DNA of 64,000 nt from Lactobacillus sp. (lineage in GTDB: Bacteria; Bacillota; Bacilli; Lactobacillales; Lactobacillaceae): NCBI GenBank assembly GCA_022483245.1, contig JAKVNR010000001.1:310001-374000 (forward strand), in the 5' to 3' direction. The position numbers and the translations under genes were made by a program. The notes under the pieces were generated by a model. It had not been told where the DNA came from. It did no database searches and saw nothing but the letters and a program-made list of their open reading frames with translations. This document shows, in pieces, positions 1-11,764 of the stretch (position 1 is its first letter; the number at the start of each line of letters is the position of its first letter).

Positions 1-350
1 TGACATTGCTGCTGTCATTCAACTTTGCGATGCAGCGCTTTGGCGTGGGTGGCTATCTAAGAAACTATTCTCGGCCAATTGGCTTCTTGTTGCCAATCAA
101 CGTTTTGGAAGAGTTCACCAACTTCTTAACTTTATCCTTGCGTTTGTACGGAAACATTTACGCAGGGGAAGTTTTACTGACACTGATTGGACATGACTTT
201 GCCCATAGTGCAGGTTTTGCCACTGTGCTAGCTTCAGCACCTTTGGCTTTTATCTGGCAGGGCTTTTCAGTGTTTATTGGCTCAATTCAGGCCTATGTTT
301 TCGTAACTTTGTCGATGGTTTATATCGGACGCAAAGTTCAACAAGAGTAA
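1..350 (+). CDS. atpB: F0F1 ATP synthase subunit a, 3' part
   Basis: This is the C-terminal part of the membrane a subunit of ATP synthase, which forms the proton half-channels against the c ring. The gene is cut by the window edge and is already open at base 1. About 115 residues remain, including the [11 protein letters not shown] segment whose arginine is the essential stator residue of the family, and two long hydrophobic helices towards the end. It is followed after 16 bases by atpE with a good ribosome site (ttggaggt), so it is the first visible gene of the atp operon. The operon start and any atpI lie outside the window. Confidence 0.96.
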   Translation, partial: TLLLSFNFAMQRFGVGGYLRNYSRPIGFLLPINVLEEFTNFLTLSLRLYGNIYAGEVLLTLIGHDFAHSAGFATVLASAPLAFIWQGFSVFIGSIQAYVFVTLSMVYIGRKVQQE

Positions 351-366
351 TTTTGGAGGTATTCAA

Positions 367-579
367 ATGAAATATGTAGCTGCTGCTATTGCAGCCGGTA
401 TGGCTGCGTTGGCTGCTTCTTGGGGTAACGGGAAAGTTATTACCGAAACTCTGAAGGGCATTACTAGACAACCTGAAAGTGCAAATAATTTAAGATCAAC
501 CATGTTCATTGGTGTTGGTTTGATCGAAGCCGTTCCTATTGTGGCGGTTGTTGTTGCCTTCCTGATCCTCTTCCTGTAA
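367..579 (+). CDS. atpE: F0F1 ATP synthase subunit c
   Basis: Encodes the 70-residue proteolipid that forms the rotating c ring in the membrane. It has the two-helix hairpin layout: an alanine and glycine rich helix 1, a polar loop with the family RQPE motif at about residues 34-37, and helix 2 with the proton-carrying glutamate E54 in GLIEAVPI. A carboxylate there followed by AVP rather than a sodium-site pattern suggests proton coupling, which is an inference. A strong GGAGG site lies 8 bases upstream. The gene sits between atpB and atpF, as usual in Firmicutes. Confidence 0.98.
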   Translation: MKYVAAAIAAGMAALAASWGNGKVITETLKGITRQPESANNLRSTMFIGVGLIEAVPIVAVVVAFLILFL

Positions 580-615
580 TAATCAAGTCAAGTTTATTAG
601 AGAGAAGGGCAGTAA

Positions 616-1121
616 ATGACATTTCAACCATTGTTTGCAGCCTTAAATCTAGAAATTGGAGATTTGCTCTACTACTTAATCGTTTTTGCTATTTTGCTCT
701 GGGTCGTTAAGCATTATGCTTGGGGTCCAGTAACCAAAATGATGGAAAAACGGCGCAAGCAAGTTAGCGATGATTTGGATCATGCAGCTAGCGACCGGCA
801 ACGGGCCGAATTATTGGCCAACCAACGTGCCGCTGCCTTGCAAAAATCTAAGCAAGATGCTACTCAAATCATTTCTGACGCCCGCACTAATGCGGAGAAG
901 ACCAAGCAATCAATTATCTCCGATGCTGATCAAGAGGCGGCAACGATTAAAAAACAGGCTAAAGCTGATGCTGAACAAGCAAAAGCTGATGCTTTAAATG
1001 CTGCTCAAGCACAAGTTGCAGACTTATCTGTAACGATTGCAGGCAAAGTGATTGCGAAGAATTTATCTGCTGAAGATCAAAAAGATTTAGTGGATCAATT
1101 TGTTAAGGGGTTGAAGGATTA

Positions 1122-1122
<1 letters not shown>
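616..1122 (+). CDS. atpF: F0F1 ATP synthase subunit b
   Basis: Encodes the 168-residue b subunit, the peripheral stalk that holds the F1 head against rotation. It shows one N-terminal hydrophobic helix (about residues 14-32), then a long charged Ala/Lys/Gln/Asp-rich region that would form the dimeric right-handed coiled coil reaching to delta. The stop codon overlaps the atpH start by one base (taatg), so the two stalk subunits are translationally coupled. Length is normal for Firmicutes. A gagaagg ribosome site precedes the ATG. Confidence 0.97.
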
Positions 1123-3196
<2,074 letters not shown>

Positions 3197-3207
3197 GAGG
3201 TAGTCAA

Positions 3208-5651
<2,444 letters not shown>

Positions 5652-5662
5652 GGTGATGCGCC

Positions 5663-6103
5663 ATGGCAGAGAAGGAAAAGCTTTTTAAAGTAACAGTGAT
5701 CACGCCGACGGGTATTGTTTATGATCATAATAGTGCCTATCTGCAAATTGAAGCAATTGATGGTCAACGGGGCTTTCTGTATAACCACGCACCTTTGATC
5801 ACGCCATTATCAATTGGCGAGGTAAAGGTTAAGCGTAAGCATGCCATGAATGATCGAATCGATCTGCTGGCAGTTAACGGCGGTTATATCGAGTTCTTGA
5901 ACAATCATGCAACAATTATTGCTGATTCAGCTGAGCGTGAACGCAATATTGATGTTAAGCGCGCGCAATCAGCGCGTGAGCGGGCTCAACGCCTGCTGAC
6001 AGAGGCTCAGCAAAAGCATGATCAAGTAACTTACGCTCGGGCTCAAATTGCTCTGCGGCGTGCAATGAACCGGATCAACGTTTATAATGATCGCAATAAG
6101 TAA
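5663..6103 (+). CDS. atpC: F0F1 ATP synthase subunit epsilon
   Basis: Encodes the 146-residue epsilon subunit, which joins gamma to the c ring and can inhibit ATP hydrolysis through its C-terminal helices. The N-terminal beta-sandwich carries the [16 protein letters not shown] segment, and residues after about 90 form the Arg/Ala/Gln-rich helical hairpin. It is the last atp gene; a GC-rich hairpin with a T run follows 25 bases downstream. The ribosome site is ggtgatg just before the ATG. Confidence 0.97.
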   Translation: MAEKEKLFKVTVITPTGIVYDHNSAYLQIEAIDGQRGFLYNHAPLITPLSIGEVKVKRKHAMNDRIDLLAVNGGYIEFLNNHATIIADSAERERNIDVKRAQSARERAQRLLTEAQQKHDQVTYARAQIALRRAMNRINVYNDRNK

Positions 6104-6128
6104 GCTAAAGCAATTTAGCTTGCGAGTT

Positions 6129-6159
6129 AGCGACAGCCTGAAAATGGCTGTCGCTTTTT
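6129..6159 (+). terminator. Intrinsic terminator of the atp operon
   Basis: A ten-base stem agcgacagcc / ggctgtcgct with a 7-base loop is followed by five T. It lies directly after atpC and before the DUF1146 gene, whose ribosome site lies only about ten bases further on, so some read-through into that gene is likely. Confidence 0.9.
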
Positions 6160-6174
6160 GTTAGGAAGAAAGTA

Positions 6175-6411
6175 ATGAAAAATTTAGGGATTCATGCAGT
6201 TGTCAGTTTAATCACTTATTTGTTAACTTGCGGGCTATCCTTTAAAGCCGTGATGGCATTGCACGTGGAAAAATATGTCCGTAAAGGGCACGTGTTTGAA
6301 GCACAGGTTTTAGCGCTCTTTTTGGCAATTGCCTTAGGTTTTTTAGTCGGTCAGTTCTTATTAACTTTGGTTGATCAATCACAAGCTTTGTTATATCTTT
6401 TTAAAGACTAG
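6175..6411 (+). CDS. DUF1146 family small membrane protein (YwzB-like)
   Basis: Encodes 78 residues with two hydrophobic helices (about residues 8-28 and 46-68) separated by a basic stretch around EKYVRKG. The size, the two-helix layout and the position between atpC and an mreB-like gene match the DUF1146/YwzB family, whose function is not known. The ribosome site is aggaagaaagt. The assignment rests on context and overall appearance rather than on a catalytic motif. Confidence 0.8.
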   Translation: MKNLGIHAVVSLITYLLTCGLSFKAVMALHVEKYVRKGHVFEAQVLALFLAIALGFLVGQFLLTLVDQSQALLYLFKD

Positions 6412-6442
6412 GTAGATCAAGCAAATCGCTGACCTTATTTAT

Positions 6443-6450
6443 GGTATAAT
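6443..6450 (+). promoter_or_regulatory. Extended -10 promoter before the mbl-like gene
   Basis: A perfect TATAAT at 6445-6450 is preceded by TGg, making an extended -10. I see no good -35. It lies 32 bases before the chosen TTG start and would drive mbl-epuA-yidD and perhaps on to rodA. Confidence 0.75.
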
Positions 6451-6481
6451 TTCATCTGATAAAAAGATGGAGGTTCCAAGA

Positions 6482-7471
6482 TTGGCAAGAGATATAGGAA
6501 TAGATTTAGGAACTGCTAACGTATTGATTAATCTTTCAGGCAAGGGGATCGTCCTGAATGAACCCTCAGTCGTTGCGGTTGATACCACTAATAACAAAGT
6601 TGTTGCCGTAGGGACAGAAGCCTACAAGATGGTTGGGCGGACGCCAGGTAATATCCGAGTTATTCGTCCATTGAAAAACGGTGTGATTGCAGACTTTGAC
6701 ATTACTGAAGCTATGCTTAGCTATTTCATCAATAAGCTGAACGTTAAAGGCTTTTTGTCAAAGCCAAATATTTTGATTTGTGCGCCAACTGGCGTGACTT
6801 CAATCGAGCAGAAGGCGATTATTCAAGCTGCCGAAAAGTCAGGTGGCGGGAACGTTTACTTGGACTTTGAACCAAAAGTTGCCGCTGTCGGTGCTGGTTT
6901 GGACATCTTTAAGCCGCAAGGCAATATGGTTATTGATATCGGTGGTGGAACGACTGATATTGCAGTTTTGTCAATGGGCGAAATTGTTACTTCCCGTTCA
7001 CTACGCTGGGCTGGTGACGAAATGAACCAGGCTGTGATTAATTTCTTGAAGAACAACAGCAATTTGCTGATTGGTCAACGGACTGCTGAACAAATTAAGA
7101 TGCAAATTGGCTTTGCCTTTGATGCAGACGAAGATGAAACAATTACTGTCCGTGGACGTGATTTAGTGGACGGCTTGCCAAAACAAACTACGGTAACCGC
7201 TCCGCAAATTCAATCTGCTTTACATGATGGCTTAATGTCCATTATTGCCGCCACTAAACAGGTGTTGGAACAAACACCACCAGAATTGTCAGCTGATATT
7301 GTCGATCGAGGCATTATGCTGACGGGTGGTGGAGCTTTACTGAAGAATATCGATAAATTAATTCAATATTACTTGCAAGTTCCAGTTTTGACAGCCGATC
7401 AGCCATTAGAAGCAGTTGCCCTGGGTACTGGGGTTCTATTGAAAAACATTGCTGCTCATAAGAAGCATTAA
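6482..7471 (+). CDS. mbl: MreB/Mbl-type actin-like cell-shape protein
   Basis: Encodes a 329-residue bacterial actin that polymerises under the membrane and guides the elongasome. The phosphate 1 loop [13 protein letters not shown], the phosphate 2 motif [11 protein letters not shown] and the adenosine motif [11 protein letters not shown] are all present. The start is TTG at 6482 behind ggagg; the in-frame ATG at 6467 overlaps that ribosome site. It is a paralogue of mreB at 22907. It departs from that copy at FEPKVAAVGAG, where mreB has [11 protein letters not shown]. Calling it Mbl rather than a second MreB is inferred from its separation from mreCD. Confidence 0.85.
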   Translation: MARDIGIDLGTANVLINLSGKGIVLNEPSVVAVDTTNNKVVAVGTEAYKMVGRTPGNIRVIRPLKNGVIADFDITEAMLSYFINKLNVKGFLSKPNILICAPTGVTSIEQKAIIQAAEKSGGGNVYLDFEPKVAAVGAGLDIFKPQGNMVIDIGGGTTDIAVLSMGEIVTSRSLRWAGDEMNQAVINFLKNNSNLLIGQRTAEQIKMQIGFAFDADEDETITVRGRDLVDGLPKQTTVTAPQIQSALHDGLMSIIAATKQVLEQTPPELSADIVDRGIMLTGGGALLKNIDKLIQYYLQVPVLTADQPLEAVALGTGVLLKNIAAHKKH

Positions 7472-7473
7472 TT

Positions 7474-7653
7474 ATGAAATTGTTTAATCAGGCAATCGTA
7501 AAGGCCAAAGTTCGCAAGTTTTTTCATCTTTGTGGCTGGTTGATTCTGATGATTGTGATCGGAGCATTTATCGGGTGCGGAATTTCAAGCGGTAATCCGT
7601 TTGCTATTTTCTTCCCGAGCAGCTGGCTACATCTATTTCAATTTATTAGCTAA
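7474..7653 (+). CDS. EpuA family small membrane protein
   Basis: Encodes 59 residues beginning [11 protein letters not shown] basic N-terminus is followed by one hydrophobic helix ([16 protein letters not shown]) and the ending [19 protein letters not shown]. This pattern (short basic tail, helix with a G.G.G motif, then NPF..F.PS.W.H) matches the EpuA family, often labelled as a DNA-directed RNA polymerase beta-like protein although it lacks any polymerase domain. It starts 2 bases after mbl and its TAA overlaps the yidD ATG (taatg), so it is coupled to both. The function is unknown. Confidence 0.8.
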   Translation: MKLFNQAIVKAKVRKFFHLCGWLILMIVIGAFIGCGISSGNPFAIFFPSSWLHLFQFIS

Positions 7654-7949
7654 TGAAAAAAGTTCTAATATTTTTAGTTCATGGCTATCAAAAATGTATT
7701 TCACCGCTCTTTCCGCCGACATGTCGCTATTATCCGACTTGTTCAGCTTATATGGTCACCGCTTTGCAAAAGCATGGCTGGTTCTTGGGGCTGTTAATGG
7801 GGTTAGCGCGGATTTTACGGTGCAATCCCTTAGTTAGAGGGGGAGTTGATCCGGTGCCGGATAACTTTACTTTGCGCCGCAACCCGCATCCAGAAAGATA
7901 TGAAGACGAAATCATTGCGGCCGCCTTCCACCCAGAGGCAAAAAAATAG
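7653..7949 (+). CDS. yidD: Membrane protein insertion efficiency factor YidD
   Basis: Encodes 98 residues of the YidD family, a small membrane-associated protein that helps YidC/Sec insert membrane proteins. The conserved Cys-rich block [20 protein letters not shown] is at residues 15-34, and the RGGVDPVPD segment follows. The start overlaps the epuA stop by one base. The C-terminus after about residue 80 is a variable tail. Its place between shape genes is common in lactobacilli and does not itself indicate a role in shape. Confidence 0.92.
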   Translation: MKKVLIFLVHGYQKCISPLFPPTCRYYPTCSAYMVTALQKHGWFLGLLMGLARILRCNPLVRGGVDPVPDNFTLRRNPHPERYEDEIIAAAFHPEAKK

Positions 7950-7958
7950 GAGTTTTTT

Positions 7959-8186
7959 ATGTCAAAGAGATTAAACAACATTGAAGTTGAAGTCAATGAG
8001 CGTAAGGGTTTGTCGCATCCAGCTTGGGAAGTTGTCATCCCTGGCAAACAAACTATTGGTGTCATTGAAAACATGTCCACGCGTTTCCGCGTAACTACTT
8101 CAAAAGATAAGCACACGCTTTATTCAAAGTCTTTGGAAAGCGCTATTAACGATCTGTTGTCTTACTTTGCTTTACACGAAAAGTAA
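7959..8186 (+). CDS. DUF2969 family protein
   Basis: Encodes a 75-residue soluble protein without signal peptide or membrane helix, rich in Lys and Glu, starting MSKRLNNIEVEVNERKG. The composition, length and position between yidD and rodA fit DUF2969, a small lactobacillus family of unknown function. It has a clear taggag ribosome site 6-7 bases before the ATG and lies 9 bases after yidD, so it is in the same operon. No catalytic motif is visible. Confidence 0.7.
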   Translation: MSKRLNNIEVEVNERKGLSHPAWEVVIPGKQTIGVIENMSTRFRVTTSKDKHTLYSKSLESAINDLLSYFALHEK

Positions 8187-8203
8187 AGGGGCTGGTGAAT
8201 TAA

Positions 8204-9394
8204 ATGCCACAAGCAGAAAATAAAACTAATTGGGTCGACCGCATCGCTTGGGGTGTGGTCGGCTCCGTTTTGTTACTAGCAATTATCAGTTTATACTGTA
8301 TCTGGGTGGCCGCCCGTGATGACAGCAATCTTGGTAATCCCCTCAGATTAGTAATCGTGCAGGCAGCATGGTATGTCATTACAATTGGCATCGTCATCGT
8401 GGTGATGCAATTTGATTCTGAGCAGCTGTTTAAAATAGCACCGTATGCATACGCAATAGGAATTTTCTTCTTAGTAGCGGTTTTATTCCTGTACAGCCGT
8501 TCAATGTTTGATAAAACTGGAGCAAAAAGCTGGTTCAGTTTAGGACCAGTCAGCTTTCAGCCTTCGGAAATCATGAAACCTGCCTTTGTATTGATGCTGG
8601 CTAGGGTCATTCATGATCATAATACAAAATACAGTCATTCTTTTGCGAATGATTGGCTGCTGCTAGGTAAAATTGTGTTATGGCTAGCGCCAATCGCTGT
8701 GTTGCTGAGATTGCAGAATGACTTTGGTACCATGTTAGTTTTCTTTGCGATTGTAGCAGGTATGGTGCTGGTTTCAGGCATTTCTTGGAAAATCATTATC
8801 CCCGTTTATGGAGCCGTGATGGCTTTAGGTGTGATTGCGATTATGTTGGTCACAACTTCTTGGGGGCAAGCGCTACTCGGCAATTTCTTCCGTGCTTATC
8901 AATTTGAGCGGATAAATTCTTGGCTTGATCCTTCTGGCGATACGTCTCAGAATGCTTACCAGTTGTGGCAAAGTATGAAAGCAGTAGGCTCTGGTCAATT
9001 ATTTGGCAAAGGATTTGGACACGTGTCTGTTTATGTGCCAGTCCGCAGTTCTGATATGGTTTTTTCAGTAATTGCTGAATCATTTGGTTTTATTGGCAGC
9101 GTCTTCTTGATTTTGATCTATACTTATTTGATTTTCCAGATGGTCAAAATCACGTTTGAAACTAAGAATAATTTTTATTCATATATCTCAACTGGGATCA
9201 TTATGATGATTTTATTCCACGTCTTTGAAAATATCGGCATGGGAATCGACCTGTTGCCTTTGACTGGGATCCCGTTGCCATTTGTCTCCCAGGGTGGTTC
9301 TGCCTTGCTAGGTAATATGATCGGTATTGGATTAATTCTATCGATGAAATATCACCACCGTGATTACATTTTCAGCACTGCTGGCGATTTCTAA
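8204..9394 (+). CDS. rodA: SEDS peptidoglycan polymerase RodA
   Basis: Encodes a 396-residue polytopic membrane protein of the SEDS family, the glycosyltransferase that polymerises lipid II for side-wall growth. About ten hydrophobic segments are seen. The family segments are present: GAKSWFSLGPVSFQPSEIMK, RLQNDFGTMLVFF with the acidic residue of the catalytic region, and the C-terminal GIPLPFVSQGGSALLGNM. Its location behind mbl agrees with RodA rather than FtsW; the other SEDS gene at 59521 fits FtsW. It ends at a bidirectional terminator. Confidence 0.92.
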   Translation: MPQAENKTNWVDRIAWGVVGSVLLLAIISLYCIWVAARDDSNLGNPLRLVIVQAAWYVITIGIVIVVMQFDSEQLFKIAPYAYAIGIFFLVAVLFLYSRSMFDKTGAKSWFSLGPVSFQPSEIMKPAFVLMLARVIHDHNTKYSHSFANDWLLLGKIVLWLAPIAVLLRLQNDFGTMLVFFAIVAGMVLVSGISWKIIIPVYGAVMALGVIAIMLVTTSWGQALLGNFFRAYQFERINSWLDPSGDTSQNAYQLWQSMKAVGSGQLFGKGFGHVSVYVPVRSSDMVFSVIAESFGFIGSVFLILIYTYLIFQMVKITFETKNNFYSYISTGIIMMILFHVFENIGMGIDLLPLTGIPLPFVSQGGSALLGNMIGIGLILSMKYHHRDYIFSTAGDF

Positions 9395-9424
9395 AAATCT
9401 AATAATTAATTTTAATTGAATAAT

Positions 9425-9456
9425 AAAAAAACATGTAAGTTAACTTACATGTTTTT
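9425..9456. terminator. Bidirectional terminator between rodA and glycerate kinase
   Basis: A nearly perfect inverted repeat (acatgtaagtt / aacttacatgt) is flanked by A runs on the left and T runs on the right. It can end transcripts of rodA on the plus strand and glycerate kinase on the minus strand. Confidence 0.88.
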
Positions 9457-9472
9457 TGTTTGCTTATCTTTA

Positions 9473-10618
9473 TTATTTTGCCAGCCATAGCCGCATAATG
9501 TTAGCAGTTGTGCGTTCAATATTTTCGCTAGCTGCTTGCAAAGCTTGTGTTAATGAATTAGGCCCATTAACAATGGAGAAAAAGGAAGTAAAACCAGCAG
9601 GATAGAGGGTTTCATAGCCTGGGCCTAAACTACCAGCTAAAGAAATGACGGGTGTATGTTGCTGTTTAGCTAGCTTGGCAACCCCAAATGGAGTCTTGCC
9701 AAATTTTGTTTGGCCATCAGTACTGCCTTCGCCAGTTAGCACTAAGTCGGCACCCTGAAGCTTTTCTGCTAGCTTGACTTCTTTAGCGATAATGCTGAAA
9801 CCTGGCTCCAATTTAGCATTAGTAAAGGCGAGCAAGCCTGCTCCTAAACCACCAGCAGCCCCGCTGCCTGGCAGGGTGGCGACCTGTTTGCCTAAGTCAG
9901 CTGCAATGATATCTGCATAGTGCTGTAAATTATTATCCAGCTTTTTTACAGTTTTTTCATCAGCGCCTTTCTGCGGGCCAAAAACATAGCTAGCACCATT
10001 GTGTCCAACTAGGGGTGATGTGACATCACTGGCTAGTATGATTTGCGTTTTTTGCAGGCGTGGGTCTAGTTTATTAATTTTAAGATGGGCAATTTTACTT
10101 AGGTCACCGCCGCCAATTTTTGATTCAATTTTATGATTATCAGAATTTAAAAACGTAACGCCCAATGCCTGTGCCATACCAGCTCCGCCATCATTGGTAG
10201 CACTACCTCCTAAGCCAATAATTAATTTCTGTGCGCCCTGATCTAATGCTGCTTTGATCAGTTCACCTGTGCCAAAAGTAGAGGCCTGTAAAATTGTTTC
10301 TGGAAGCCGGCGATTTGGTGCCACATAATTAATTCCGCTAGCCTGTGCCATCTCAATGACGGCAGTTTTCCCATCGGGTAGTAATCCAAATTGAGCAGGA
10401 ACTATTTGTCCTAGTGGGCCAGTTACTTTAACGGTGATTTTCTGTCCGCCAGTTGCCGAAACCAAGGCATCCATAGTTCCATCACCGCCGTCGGCCATGG
10501 GAATTGATACGATCTTGGCTGTTTGTGTAACTTGCAGTATGCCGCGTTTCATCGCTTGACAGACCTGCGCGGCAGTTAAACTTTCTTTGAATGAATCAGG
10601 AGCTAAGACAATTTTCAT
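9473..10618 (-). CDS. glxK: Glycerate kinase
   Basis: Encodes a 381-residue kinase of the GlxK/GarK family that phosphorylates D-glycerate with ATP and feeds it into lower glycolysis. The N-terminus MKIVLAPDSFKESLTA, the GGDGT motif (ADGGDGTMDA), the glycine-rich LGGSATNDGGAGMAQALG and the late LTGEGSTDGQTKFGKTP are characteristic. It stands alone on the minus strand between two terminators, so it is probably monocistronic. Whether the product is 2- or 3-phosphoglycerate cannot be told from the sequence. Confidence 0.92.
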   Translation of the reverse strand: MKIVLAPDSFKESLTAAQVCQAMKRGILQVTQTAKIVSIPMADGGDGTMDALVSATGGQKITVKVTGPLGQIVPAQFGLLPDGKTAVIEMAQASGINYVAPNRRLPETILQASTFGTGELIKAALDQGAQKLIIGLGGSATNDGGAGMAQALGVTFLNSDNHKIESKIGGGDLSKIAHLKINKLDPRLQKTQIILASDVTSPLVGHNGASYVFGPQKGADEKTVKKLDNNLQHYADIIAADLGKQVATLPGSGAAGGLGAGLLAFTNAKLEPGFSIIAKEVKLAEKLQGADLVLTGEGSTDGQTKFGKTPFGVAKLAKQQHTPVISLAGSLGPGYETLYPAGFTSFFSIVNGPNSLTQALQAASENIERTTANIMRLWLAK

Positions 10619-10641
10619 CGCAATAACCTTAATTTAGCTAC

Positions 10642-10677
10642 AAAAAAAACACTAGGGCAAAATAAACCCTAATGTTT
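10642..10677 (-). terminator. Terminator after the usp gene
   Basis: Read on the minus strand, the stem aacattaggg / ccctagtgtt with a 9-base loop is followed by a run of eight T. It ends the two-gene usp operon before glycerate kinase. Confidence 0.85.
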
Positions 10678-10685
10678 AAAGTTTT

Positions 10686-11132
10686 TTATGACAATGGTGT
10701 TCTAATCACCATAACATCGCAATCAGCTGTTCGCGTAACATACTCTGTTACACTCCCAATCAGCATTCTTTCAACTGCGTTTAGCCCAGTTGCTCCAAGA
10801 ATAATTAGGTCGGTTTGATGTTTGCTAGGATAGTCATGGCTGATGATGCTTTTTGGCGAGCCAAACTCAATCGCGTAGTGGACTTCATCAATGCCAGCTT
10901 GCTTAGCGCGATCAGCATAATCTTCCATTTTGGTTTTAGCATCGCCAGAAATCTGTTCAACCATGGCTGAATCAAAGCTAGAGACATTTTGGAAAGCACG
11001 GGTATCAATGACATGCAAAATATCTAATGTTGCTTGGTTGCGGGCTGCAACGGCAACAGCTTTGCTAAAGGCACGATCGGCTTCTTTTGAGCCATCGACT
11101 GATACCAGGATATGTTTGTATTGTGATAACAT
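10686..11132 (-). CDS. Universal stress protein, UspA family
   Basis: Encodes 148 residues of the UspA fold. The ATP-binding signature G-2X-G-9X-G-S is present as GATGLNAVERMLIGSVTEYV near the C-terminus, and the N-terminal strand YKHILVSVDGS is typical, so this is probably a nucleotide-binding Usp. I start at the ATG at 11132; a GTG nine bases upstream is part of the ribosome site gaggtga. It lies 38 bases after a small membrane-protein gene that shares the structured leader RNA, so both are expected to be one stress-linked operon. Confidence 0.9.
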   Translation of the reverse strand: MLSQYKHILVSVDGSKEADRAFSKAVAVAARNQATLDILHVIDTRAFQNVSSFDSAMVEQISGDAKTKMEDYADRAKQAGIDEVHYAIEFGSPKSIISHDYPSKHQTDLIILGATGLNAVERMLIGSVTEYVTRTADCDVMVIRTPLS

Positions 11133-11170
11133 GTTGTTCACCTCTTCATCTTTATTTTACCAATTTGAGG

Positions 11171-11446
11171 TTACTTTGACATAATTAATTGGCTGAAGAG
11201 CAAAATAATTAAACAGGCTAAAACTAGGGTTAAAACGTTTAATAACGGCGGACAAGCTATAACGATAATAATACCAATAGCGCTAACAAAGAGTAGGCCA
11301 TAGGCTGAATCTTTAACAATGGTCAATTTGCGCTGAGTAATTTCTTGTCCTAAAGCCTGCAGCATTGCTTCTTTGTGTAAAAGCAGAAAGCAAGCGGTGA
11401 TAACTAGAAGCGCAATAAAAACGGCCATTATAATTTTGATGAGCAT
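11171..11446 (-). CDS. Small membrane protein of unknown function, first gene of the usp operon
   Basis: Encodes 91 residues with three clear hydrophobic segments (about residues 2-22, 48-66 and 67-86) and a charged loop LHKEAMLQALGQEITQRK between the first and second. I do not recognise a named family. The frame is open further upstream through the terminator hairpin, but the ATG at 11446 has a gagg site 6 bases before it and lies just after that hairpin, so it is the likely start. It precedes uspA. Known lactic acid bacteria have a conserved arrangement of leader RNA, hypothetical gene, usp, which this matches. Confidence 0.75.
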   Translation of the reverse strand: MLIKIIMAVFIALLVITACFLLLHKEAMLQALGQEITQRKLTIVKDSAYGLLFVSAIGIIIVIACPPLLNVLTLVLACLIILLFSQLIMSK

Positions 11447-11464
11447 AAACAACCTCAGTTCAAG

Positions 11465-11490
11465 AAAAAAGCGACTGCCAAGCAGTCGCT
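11465..11490 (-). terminator. Terminator at the end of the 6S-like leader
   Basis: On the minus strand the 8-bp stem gcgactgc / gcagtcgc with a three-base loop is followed by six T. It lies between the structured leader and the first usp-operon gene, so it would end a short RNA, and read-through would supply the mRNA. Confidence 0.92.
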
Positions 11491-11687
11491 CTGAAAATTC
11501 AGAATAATTCGAGTTGATTTGAATAATGACGTTGTTGAACCCGCAGTGTTCAAATAATGAGCTCATATCGCAGTGAATATGGATCCTCACAAGGAGTATT
11601 CCGATTCAGTAGTTACTTACAAACTCTAACGTCGTATGGTTTGATCGGTCAACATTACAATTATTGCTAACGATCAACTCGAATCAA
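11465..11687 (-). ncRNA. 6S-like / Lacto-usp leader RNA upstream of the usp operon
   Basis: A promoter and a terminator bracket about 220 transcribed bases without a good coding frame. The ends pair: 11673-11686 is complementary over 14 positions (one G-U) with 11505-11518, enclosing 182 nt. Further helices follow inside, AAUAAU with AUUAUU and GUUGA with UCAAC, separated by internal loops. This gives one long imperfect hairpin with bubbles, the shape of 6S RNA, which binds RNA polymerase by mimicking an open promoter. A motif called Lacto-usp has been described in lactic acid bacteria before a hypothetical gene plus usp, exactly this context, and was suggested to be their 6S RNA. The identity is inferred from structure and context. 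Confidence 0.72.
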
Positions 11688-11691
11688 CTAT

Positions 11692-11719
11692 ATAGTAACA
11701 AATTATGCCGTAATGTCAA
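11692..11719 (-). promoter_or_regulatory. Promoter of the 6S-like RNA and usp operon
   Basis: On the minus strand a perfect -35 TTGACA (11714-11719) and a -10 TACTAT (11692-11697) are separated by 16 bases. The expected start near 11686 coincides with the first base of the closing helix of the leader RNA. Confidence 0.8.
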
Positions 11720-11764
11720 ACAATTGAGATCGCTTTCAAGTTAGACGGGAGTAAGGCTGACCGC

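Noticed and set aside
7601..7837. Plus-strand open frame across the epuA-yidD border.
   Set aside because: It competes with two better supported, coupled genes and its translation resembles nothing known.
7748..8116. Minus-strand frame of 122 codons antisense to yidD and the DUF2969 gene.
   Set aside because: No ribosome site, and both plus-strand genes are well supported.
9425..9456. Long palindrome after rodA as an operator.
   Set aside because: A and T runs on both sides and convergent genes make it a bidirectional terminator.
11447..11590. Upstream extension of the membrane protein gene through the leader.
   Set aside because: It would run through the terminator hairpin and the 6S-like helix; the ATG at 11446 has a proper ribosome site.
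11505..11686. Inverted repeats of 14 positions about 150 bases apart, as a possible miniature transposable element.
   Set aside because: A promoter just outside and a terminator just inside the operon explain them as the closing helix of a structured RNA, and no target-site duplication is seen.
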